Source: Massilia sp. YIM B02763 (GTDB taxonomy: Bacteria; Pseudomonadota; Gammaproteobacteria; Burkholderiales; Burkholderiaceae_D). From it: a stretch of DNA of 64,000 nt. The DNA lies in the NCBI RefSeq assembly GCF_030412015.1, contig NZ_JASNRD010000008.1, forward strand, positions 62,001-126,000. Direction: 5' to 3'. The position numbers and the translations under genes were made by a program. Every line of letters starts with the position of its first letter. Within the stretch, counting starts at the first letter, position 1. Shown here piece by piece: positions 57,859-64,000 of the stretch. Below the pieces are notes generated by a model, which had not been told where the DNA came from, did not search any database, and worked only from the letters and a program-made list of their open reading frames with translations.

Positions 57859-58374
57859 ATGTCCTCATCTTCTTCCGTCAACGCGAGCGAACCGCCACCG
57901 GCCACCCAGCCGGCCACCCCGCCTGAGACCCGTGTCCTGCGGCAGTTCCGCATCGTCTTCAATTCCGTCAAGACCCACTTCCGCCAGGTCGAGCGCGAAG
58001 CGGGGGTGGGCGGCGCCCAGCTATGGGCGCTGTCCGTCATCCAGAGCCAGCCCGGCATCGGCGTCACGGGCCTGGCGCGCGAACTCGACATCCACCAATC
58101 CACGGCCAGCAACCTGCTCAAGGCCCTCGTCGAACGCGGGCTCGTCGCGGCGGGGCGCGAAGGCATGGACCGGCGCAGCGTCGCGCTGCGCCTGACCCCG
58201 GCCGGGTCCGAAGTCCTGAGCAGCGCGCCGATGCCGTTCGCCGGCGTGCTGCCGGACGCGCTCTCCAGCCTGGACGCGTCCACGCTGGCGCGGCTGGAGG
58301 AGGATCTCAGCAAGCTCATCACGCTGCTCGAGGCCGACGAAACGAGCGCCAAGGTGCCGCTGGCCCAATTGTAA
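57859..58374 (+). CDS. MarR-family transcriptional regulator
   Basis: This 171-residue regulator has a Pro/Thr-rich N-terminal tail (about 25 residues) and then the winged HTH: AGVGGAQLWALSVIQSQPGIGVTGLARELDIHQSTASNLLKALVERGLVAAGREGMDRRSVALRLTPAG. It is divergent from the ClC gene with a 62-base gap, so it is probably the local regulator. Its stop lies seven bases before the end of the convergent ybdK-like gene. Confidence 0.9.
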   Translation: MSSSSSVNASEPPPATQPATPPETRVLRQFRIVFNSVKTHFRQVEREAGVGGAQLWALSVIQSQPGIGVTGLARELDIHQSTASNLLKALVERGLVAAGREGMDRRSVALRLTPAGSEVLSSAPMPFAGVLPDALSSLDASTLARLEEDLSKLITLLEADETSAKVPLAQL

Positions 58375-58380
58375 CGCGCA

Positions 58381-59523
58381 TCAAGCCGGTTCGCCGGCGC
58401 GGAAGCGCCGCAGCGCCGCGTCGACGATGGCTTCGCGGCTGCCCTCCGCCTCGAAGGCCTGGCGCAGGAAGGTCGCGTCGCTGCCCACGTGCGATTCGCG
58501 GTACAGCGCATCGAGCGCCGCCGTGCTGCCCAGTGCCTGGGCATGCGGCTCCAGGCGGCGCAGCGTCGTCATGATGTCCTCGCGCAGCGAGAGCTGCTCG
58601 TGCGTCTGCGGATGCACGAGCGTGCCGTCCAGCCCGAAGCGGCAGGCCTGGAAGCGGTTGTAGTTGTAGACCAGGTAGTCGTCTTCCAGCGGTGGCGGCT
58701 CGTTCCCTTCCAGCAGGTAGCGGCACAGCGCCTGCAGGTAGCAGGCCAGCGCGGCGGCGCGCTCCACCGACAGCGGCGTGTCGCACACGCGCAGCTCGAT
58801 CGTGCCGTATTCCGGCTTCGGGCGCAGGTCCCAGTAGAAGTCCTTCATGCTGCGCACGATGCCGGTGCCGGCCATGCGGTTGAAGTAGTCCTCGGCGAAC
58901 GCCTCCCAGTTCAGCAGGAACGGCGCGCGGCCCGACAGCGGAAAGGCGAACACGGAATTCAGGCGCGCGGACTGGAAGCTGGTATCGAAGCCCTGCGAGA
59001 ACGGGGACGAAGCCGACAAGGCGATGAAGTGCGGCACGTAGCGGTTCAGCGCGTGCAGCAGGTACAGGGCTTCGTCGCCGCTGCGGCAGCCGATGTGCAC
59101 GTGCTGGCCGAACACGGTGAACTGCTTGGCCAGGTAGCCGTACAGCTGCGAGACTTCCTTGAAGCGCGGCTTCGCATAAATCCTGCGCTGCGACCACAGC
59201 TGGAACGGATGCGTGCCGCCGCCGCACACGCCCACGTTCAGGCGGTCGCCGGCCGCGAGCAGCGTGTCGCGGATCTGGCGCAGCTGGGCCAGCAGCTCCG
59301 TGTAGTTGGTGTGCACGCTGCTGTTAATCTCGATCATGCTTTCCGTGATCTCGGGCGTGACGTTGCCCGGGAACGGCGCGCGGCCCAGCAATTCCAGCAT
59401 GTCCGGCGAGGCCGGCACGAGGTCGAAGTCGGACAGGCTGACGAGCTGCAGTTCCAGCTCGACGCCGAAGGTCAGCGATTCGGACGTATTGAACGGTTCG
59501 AGCGCCATGTCGGCTTGCGTCAT
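58381..59523 (-). CDS. ybdK: YbdK-type carboxylate-amine ligase (glutamate-cysteine ligase-like)
   Basis: A 380-residue member of the GCS2/YbdK family: [129 protein letters not shown]. YbdK of E. coli has weak ATP-dependent glutamate-cysteine ligase activity. The ATG directly follows the antiporter stop with no base between, so the two are translated as a unit. MALEPF at residue 6 is an alternative start. Confidence 0.9.
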   Translation of the reverse strand: MTQADMALEPFNTSESLTFGVELELQLVSLSDFDLVPASPDMLELLGRAPFPGNVTPEITESMIEINSSVHTNYTELLAQLRQIRDTLLAAGDRLNVGVCGGGTHPFQLWSQRRIYAKPRFKEVSQLYGYLAKQFTVFGQHVHIGCRSGDEALYLLHALNRYVPHFIALSASSPFSQGFDTSFQSARLNSVFAFPLSGRAPFLLNWEAFAEDYFNRMAGTGIVRSMKDFYWDLRPKPEYGTIELRVCDTPLSVERAAALACYLQALCRYLLEGNEPPPLEDDYLVYNYNRFQACRFGLDGTLVHPQTHEQLSLREDIMTTLRRLEPHAQALGSTAALDALYRESHVGSDATFLRQAFEAEGSREAIVDAALRRFRAGEPA

Positions 59524-60711
59524 TCAGCTCTCCTTTCCTGGTGAATATTCCGCAGCAGCACGCACGGCGCGCTGCGTCAGCAAGGGACCGAACAGCTGCA
59601 GCAGCAGCGCGATCGCCGCCAGCGGCGCCAGGCTGTCGAACAGGTCGACGCCCAGGCGCCGCGTCTGCTCGATCAGCATGATCGCGAACACGGTCATCGG
59701 CGCCAGCGCCACGCCAGCCAGCGCGCCCTTGCGCACCGAGATGCCGGAAACGCGGGCGAACGCCGCGCACACGCCGATCTTGACAGCCAGGCGCACGATG
59801 ACGAGCAGCAGGCCCAGGCCCAGGCCGTTCCAGGCGCTGGTCCAGTTCAGCGTCGACGCCGCGAACACGAACAGCAGCACGGTCAGGAGGTCGCCGAGGG
59901 GCCCGAAATTGCGCTGGGCGATGCCGAGGGCGCTGCGCCGATGGCGCGCCACCAGGCCGAAGGACAACGCGGCGAGCACGGGCGACAGCGTCAGCACGTG
60001 GGTCACGGCCACGAGCAATAGTACCGCCAGCGCGAACGCCATCGTGGCGTCGCTGCCGGCGCCGGCGCGGCTGCGCAGCCAGCGCGGCACCAGCACGCCG
60101 AACGCCACGCCCAGCAGCGCCGACGCGACCAGTACCAGCAGGCTGGCGCCGGCCGCATGGCCCAGGTTGCCGGAAGTCTGGAACAGGCCGATGCCGACGA
60201 CGACGTTGTACACGAACACGGCCAGCACGCAGTTCAGCGCCGTCAGGTGCAGCGCCCGCTCCGTCACCTGGCCGCCCGCATGCTGTTCATTGAACACGCG
60301 CAGCACCCCGGCCGGCGAGCTCGCCATCGCCAGCGACGCCAGCAGGCTGGCGGCGAGCACGGGCATATCGAACTGGCGCCCCACGGCATACACGGCGGCA
60401 AAGGTCAGGATGCTCTCGGCCAGCGCGGTCACGAGGATCCAGGGATTGGCGCGCAGCCAGTTCAGGTTGATGCGGTAGCCCAGCTCGAACAGGATCAGGC
60501 CGAAGCCGAGGTTCGCCAGCAGCAGGAAGGCATTGCTGTCCGTGGGAGCGAGGAAATTATTGGCCAGGTTACCGAACAGGAAGCCGGCCAGGCCGTAGAT
60601 GCTGATGCGAGGGAGGCCGGTCCAGCGGAACAGCAGTTCGCCGGCCATCCAGGAGAGTACGAGCGCCAGTGGCCAGGCAAGCTGGCCGACATAGGAAATC
60701 AGGTCGGTCAT
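59524..60711 (-). CDS. CPA2-type cation:proton antiporter
   Basis: The 395-residue protein has about twelve membrane segments with the CPA2 layout: ISIYGLAGFLFGNLANNFLAP, LLLANLGFGLILFELGYRINLNWLR, ASLLASLAMASSPAGVLRVFNEQHAGGQVTERALHLTALNCVLAV, GPLGDLLTVLLFVFAASTLN and the final LAPMTVFAIMLIEQTRRL. It lacks the cytoplasmic RCK domain of KefB/KefC. It is the first gene of an operon with ybdK, after a structured leader. AGGACGTGC precedes ATG 60711. Confidence 0.87.
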   Translation of the reverse strand: MTDLISYVGQLAWPLALVLSWMAGELLFRWTGLPRISIYGLAGFLFGNLANNFLAPTDSNAFLLLANLGFGLILFELGYRINLNWLRANPWILVTALAESILTFAAVYAVGRQFDMPVLAASLLASLAMASSPAGVLRVFNEQHAGGQVTERALHLTALNCVLAVFVYNVVVGIGLFQTSGNLGHAAGASLLVLVASALLGVAFGVLVPRWLRSRAGAGSDATMAFALAVLLLVAVTHVLTLSPVLAALSFGLVARHRRSALGIAQRNFGPLGDLLTVLLFVFAASTLNWTSAWNGLGLGLLLVIVRLAVKIGVCAAFARVSGISVRKGALAGVALAPMTVFAIMLIEQTRRLGVDLFDSLAPLAAIALLLQLFGPLLTQRAVRAAAEYSPGKES

Positions 60712-60960
60712 GCACGTCCTTTGACGTAATCGAGCGGCAACCAGGAAAAAACGGCTCCCGGGGTCGCCCGCCGGGAGCCAAATAGATACCAGGGTATCCT
60801 CATCGCTGATCGCGAAGGCGGCGTCCGGCCGCCCCGCTCACGCATACATTGTTGCACATAACATGTATCGCTGGCAACCACATTTGTAGCAATCCATAAA
60901 GATATCGACGGATCCCGGATGGATCCGTGGAGATGACGGGATAAGGCGCCAAGGGCGTCA
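60712..60960 (-). promoter_or_regulatory. Structured leader of the antiporter-ybdK operon
   Basis: Reading leftwards on the minus strand: an inverted repeat at 60908-60928 (ACGGATCC / GGATCCGT), an AT-rich stretch at 60841-60900 that could hold the promoter, hairpin 60817-60833 (GGCGGC / GCCGCC), hairpin 60785-60798 (GATACC / GGTATC), then the terminator hairpin 60753-60779 with a T-run, and 34 bases later the antiporter ATG. This is the layout of an attenuated leader or a riboswitch-like element. No known riboswitch consensus fits. Confidence 0.5.
60746..60779 (-). terminator. Intrinsic terminator in the antiporter leader
   Basis: GGCTCCCGG / CCGGGAGCC, nine base pairs with a nine-base loop, followed on the minus strand by G and six T, just before the antiporter start. 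No gene upstream on that strand needs a terminator, so it is probably an attenuator. Confidence 0.75.
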
Positions 60961-61037
60961 ATGTCGGCCCCGATAGGGGCTTGATCGCCGGCATTCGCCG
61001 CAACCACGCAGGCGCGCCGAGCACGGGTCGGGCGCGC

Positions 61038-61089
61038 CTCATCGAGCATCCTCATCAAGCACCCTCATCGAGCACCCTCGTCGTCAAGC
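61038..61089. repeat. 13-base tandem repeat
   Basis: Four consecutive 13-base units: CTCATCGAGCATC, CTCATCAAGCACC, CTCATCGAGCACC and the diverged CTCGTCGTCAAGC. Confidence 0.8.
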
Positions 61090-61336
61090 GAGCTCATCCA
61101 TTCTAACGGCGGCGCCAGCCCGCCTGTCGCACCGTTGACACGGACTTTGGCCGACGCCGCCAGGCGCGCGCACGGGAAATCGTGAATCGGGGACACTGCC
61201 TCCCGATATCCAATGTGGATATAAGCATAAGCCCAAAGAGTATTGGCGAGGACATTGCCCGACTGCTAAGCTTCGCCCCCTCGCCGGCCATGGAGCCGGC
61301 GCCTTGCATCCAACAAGAAGAGAGAGAAAGAAAACG

Positions 61337-63769
61337 ATGAGCGTCAAACATACCCAGCCGAACCCGGCCCGCGCCCTGCTCGCGCTCGCCCTGGTCGGCG
61401 TTCTCGCCCCCGCCGCCCACGCGCAAACCCAGGATGCCGCCGGCCAGACTGCCCAGGCAGCCGATCCGGCCGCGACCGTCGTCGTCACCGGCACGCGCGC
61501 GCTGAACCGCCGCACCCTCGATTCGCAATCGCCCGTCGACGTCATCGGCAGCAAGGAATTGCTGAGCACCGGCTCGAGCGAACTGGCGACCGTGCTGGGC
61601 CGCCTGCTGCCGTCGATGAACTTCCCGCGCCCGTCCGGCGCCGACGCCAGCGACGCCGTGCGTCCCGCACAGCTGCGCGGCCTGTCGCCGGACCAGACCC
61701 TGGTGCTCGTCAACGGCAAGCGCCGCCACACCTCGGCCGTCATCAACGTCAACGGCACGCTGGGCCGCGGCTCGGCACCGGCCGACCTGAACGCGATCCC
61801 GCTGGCCGCGATCGACCACATCGAGGTACTGCGCGACGGCGCCGCCGCGCAATACGGGTCCGACGCCATCGCCGGCGTGGTCAACATCATCCTGAAGCAC
61901 GGCGCCGAAGGCGGCGAGGCGGAGATCGGCTATGGCCAGTACGATGCGGGCGACGGCGAACAGGTCACGCTGCGCGGCTCGAAGGGCTTTGCGCTGGGCG
62001 ACCAGGGCTGGGCCCGCGTCTCGGTCGAAGTGGCCGACCGCAACCCCACCAACCGTGCCGGTCCCGATCCGCGCCCGCAAGCCGGACCGCGCCAGGGTCA
62101 GGTGAACGCCCGCCTGGGCGATCCGGAAAGCCGCCCGCACAGCATCTTCCTGAACAGCCAGTACCGGATCAACGACAACATCGACTGGTACGCGTTCGCC
62201 GGCTACAGCGAGCGCTACACCTCGGCCGCTGCCACCTTCCGCACCGCCTACACGAACGACGCGCGCACGACGCTGCGTACCCCGCTCTATCCGGAAGGCT
62301 TCCTACCGCTGGAAAACAGCATGTCCTACGATAATTCCGTCGTCACGGGCCTGCGCGGGGACCTGGCCGGCTGGCGTTGGGACGCGAGCGCGAACTACGG
62401 CCGCAACCGCTTCAAGCTGGACGTCGACCACACCGTCAACTACGACCTGGGCACCGCCAGCCCGACCCACTTCTACGCGGGCGACCTGACCGCCACCCAG
62501 CAGGTGGCGAACCTTGACGTGGCGCGCGACTTCGACGTCGCCTGGCTGGCCGGTCCGCTGACCGTCGCCTGGGGCCTGGAATACCGCCACGAGGACTACG
62601 AGATCGGCGCGGGCGAGCCGAACTCCTACTACAAGTCGGGCGCCCAGGGCTTCTCCGGCTTCCGTCCCGAGAATGCGGGCAAGAACAGCCGCCACAACCA
62701 GTCGATCTACCTGAACCTGGAAGGCGACATCGTCAAGGACCTGTCCGGCTCCCTGGCCGTGCGCCACGAGCGCTACAGCGACTTCGGCAACACCACGTCC
62801 GGCAAGGGCTCGCTGCGCTATGCGTTCACCCCGACCTTCGCGCTGCGCGGCACCGTGTCGAACGGCTTCCACGCCCCTTCGCTGGCCCAGCAGTTCTACA
62901 CGATCACGACGACCAACCTGCTGACCGTGCAGAATCCGGGCACGGGCCTGTACGACTACGTGCCGGTCGAGACGGGCACCTTCGCCGTCGACAGCCCGGC
63001 CGCCCAGGCGCTGGGCGCGACCCAGCTCAAGCCCGAGCGCGCGCGCAACATCAGCATCGGCGCCCAGTGGCAGCCGTTCAAGAATTTCACCGCGACCGTC
63101 GACGCCTACCGCATCGACATCGACGACCGCATCGTGTTCTCGTCGAACCTGCAACTGTCGCCGGCGCTGCAGCAGTCGCTGGCCGCCAGCACCGGCAACT
63201 ACGTGGGCGCCGCGCGCTACTTCACCAACGCCGTCGACACCCGCACCAAGGGCGTCGACGTGGTCGGCACCTACCGCCTGAACCTGCAGCAGGGTGCGCG
63301 CGCCGACTTCACGCTGGCCTACAACCACAACGACAACAAGGTGCGCCGCCTGGCCGACAACCCGGCCTTCCTGTCGAGCCAGGGCCTGACGCTGCTCGAC
63401 CGCCAGTCGGTCAACCGCCTGACCGTCGGCTCGCCGAAGGACAAGCTGAGCCTGACGGGCGACTATACCCGCGGCATCTGGAACGGCCGCGCCACGGTGA
63501 CCCGCTACGGCGAATTCACGGTGCCGCAGAATAATGCCGCGTTCGACCAGACCTACGATCCGCAATGGGTGCTGGACCTGGCCGCCACGGTGCGCATCGC
63601 CGGCAACTGGCGCCTGACGGGCGGCATCGACAACGCCACGAACCGCTATCCGGCGCAGATCACGTCGCTGTCGAACCTGAACCAGAACGGCACCAGCCCG
63701 TACAGCGGCTTCGCGCCGAACGGCTTCAATGGGCGCTACTTCTACGTGAAGGCCGGCTACAACTGGTAA
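61337..63769 (+). CDS. TonB-dependent outer-membrane receptor
   Basis: An 810-residue receptor. Signal peptide (about 1-29, ending AAHAQ), a TonB-box-like ATVVVTGTRA, plug domain (PVDVIGSKELLSTGSSELATVLGRLLPSMNFPRP, QLRGLSPDQTLVLVNGKRRH, IDHIEVLRDGAAAQYGSDAIAGVVNIILK) and a 22-strand barrel ending YFYVKAGYNW with the terminal aromatic. The substrate is unknown; the plug is similar to receptors for plant- or polysaccharide-derived compounds rather than to typical siderophore receptors. ATG 61337 follows a purine-rich GAAGAGAGAGAAAG. Confidence 0.92.
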   Translation: MSVKHTQPNPARALLALALVGVLAPAAHAQTQDAAGQTAQAADPAATVVVTGTRALNRRTLDSQSPVDVIGSKELLSTGSSELATVLGRLLPSMNFPRPSGADASDAVRPAQLRGLSPDQTLVLVNGKRRHTSAVINVNGTLGRGSAPADLNAIPLAAIDHIEVLRDGAAAQYGSDAIAGVVNIILKHGAEGGEAEIGYGQYDAGDGEQVTLRGSKGFALGDQGWARVSVEVADRNPTNRAGPDPRPQAGPRQGQVNARLGDPESRPHSIFLNSQYRINDNIDWYAFAGYSERYTSAAATFRTAYTNDARTTLRTPLYPEGFLPLENSMSYDNSVVTGLRGDLAGWRWDASANYGRNRFKLDVDHTVNYDLGTASPTHFYAGDLTATQQVANLDVARDFDVAWLAGPLTVAWGLEYRHEDYEIGAGEPNSYYKSGAQGFSGFRPENAGKNSRHNQSIYLNLEGDIVKDLSGSLAVRHERYSDFGNTTSGKGSLRYAFTPTFALRGTVSNGFHAPSLAQQFYTITTTNLLTVQNPGTGLYDYVPVETGTFAVDSPAAQALGATQLKPERARNISIGAQWQPFKNFTATVDAYRIDIDDRIVFSSNLQLSPALQQSLAASTGNYVGAARYFTNAVDTRTKGVDVVGTYRLNLQQGARADFTLAYNHNDNKVRRLADNPAFLSSQGLTLLDRQSVNRLTVGSPKDKLSLTGDYTRGIWNGRATVTRYGEFTVPQNNAAFDQTYDPQWVLDLAATVRIAGNWRLTGGIDNATNRYPAQITSLSNLNQNGTSPYSGFAPNGFNGRYFYVKAGYNW

Positions 63770-63794
63770 GCCGCCGTACCGCGGCATCAAACGA

Positions 63795-63881
63795 CGTCGC
63801 CCCTGCGCAGCGGGGGCCCAATTTTCTGCACGCGTCACGATAATGCGAGCAGATCGGGCCCCTGCCTGCGCAGGGGCGACG
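63795..63881. repeat. Inverted-repeat element, copy 4
   Basis: The arms are again CGTCGCCCCTGCGCAG... and its reverse complement; the centre contains GCGTCACGA, a piece also seen beside glf and after the 8.77 kb hydrolase. It lies between the receptor gene and the convergent partial gene. Confidence 0.9.
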
Positions 63882-63898
63882 GTCTTTGGGGTGGCGGT

Positions 63899-64000
63899 TC
63901 AATTAAAACTCAAGCCGTTGCCATTCGCATTGCTGATCTTCTTCCCCTTCAGGTCGACCGTAAAGTGATCGCTGGGCTTGGCCGAGCCGAGCCCCTTGAA
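63899..64000 (-). CDS. C-terminal end of a gene leaving the right edge
   Basis: The last 33 residues of a minus-strand gene, ending SDHFTVDLKGKKISNANGNG then LSFN and TGA. The composition looks like a real, perhaps extracellular, protein. The rest is outside the window, so no family can be named. Confidence 0.55.
   Translation of the reverse strand, partial: FKGLGSAKPSDHFTVDLKGKKISNANGNGLSFN

Larger units (their letters stand above)
60712..61336. other. Long divergent intergenic region
   Basis: About 625 bases between the antiporter and the TonB-dependent receptor. It holds the antiporter leader (60712-60960), a 13-base tandem repeat (61038-61089) and the receptor promoter area, where TATAAG stands at 61220-61225. 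The frames readable here on the minus strand overlap the terminator and the tandem repeats and look like chance. Confidence 0.55.

Noticed and set aside
60708..61058. A 116-codon frame in the antiporter leader
   Set aside because: It covers the terminator hairpin and the tandem repeats and has no ribosome site or family features; the non-coding reading is better.

Overview
The window is GC-rich chromosomal DNA with densely packed genes and no rRNA, tRNA, CRISPR array, prophage or insertion sequence that I can recognise. The gene set (NadB/NadA/NadC, QueD/QueE/TadA, a YbiT-type ABC-F protein, a DUF2863-like protein, exosortase-type glycosyltransferases, several c-di-GMP enzymes and many general-stress proteins) fits a soil or water betaproteobacterium. 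Oxalobacteraceae of the Massilia/Telluria type is my best guess, inferred from protein resemblance only.

Layout. 0.1-4.1 kb: PnuC, a GS26-like flavin-fold stress protein and two adjacent GT4 glycosyltransferases. 4.1-10.9 kb: an NAD-centred stretch with nadB, a DMT transporter, a Sir2 deacetylase overlapping an alpha/beta hydrolase, and the nadA-nadC operon. 11-16.4 kb: ybiT, a hydrolase-LD-carboxypeptidase pair and queE-queD-tadA. 16.5-24.2 kb: a diguanylate cyclase, a YflT/DUF2382 stress pair, a secreted nuclease operon, an HTH gene coupled to two tiny membrane proteins (DUF5985-like), and a PhyH dioxygenase. 24.4-34.3 kb: a hybrid histidine kinase that looks frameshifted, Nudix, MscS, a KGG stress protein, Glf, DUF805, AraC, DMT and a glycosyltransferase. 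34.7-45.4 kb: a DUF2863-like protein, a LysR-NmrA-AtaL cluster, a KdgK-like kinase, a purine permease, a REC-GAF-PAS-GGDEF-EAL protein, a NarL-type regulator and a DUF481 outer-membrane protein. 45.5-58.4 kb: a small secreted protein, GFA, MFS-thioredoxin, DUF3606, a second MscS, a GS39-like SDR, a PBP1A-type transpeptidase, CHASE-PAS-GGDEF-EAL, and a ClC transporter divergent from MarR. 58.4-64 kb: a YbdK-like ligase plus cation antiporter operon with a structured leader, a TonB-dependent receptor and the tail of a gene running off the right edge.

Themes. (i) NAD supply and use (pnuC, nadB, nadA, nadC, sir2, nudix). (ii) Surface polysaccharide and biofilm control (three glycosyltransferases, Glf, three GGDEF/EAL proteins). 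(iii) Desiccation, osmotic and oxidative stress (GS26, YflT/DUF2382, KGG, DUF3606, GS39, two MscS channels, ClC, antiporter/YbdK).

Non-coding structure is the most unusual part. Four copies of an inverted-repeat element built on CGTCGCCCCTGC all sit between convergent genes, a second set of palindromes lies at gene ends between 8.8 and 12.7 kb, and the leader of the antiporter operon holds three hairpins ending in a terminator before the start codon.
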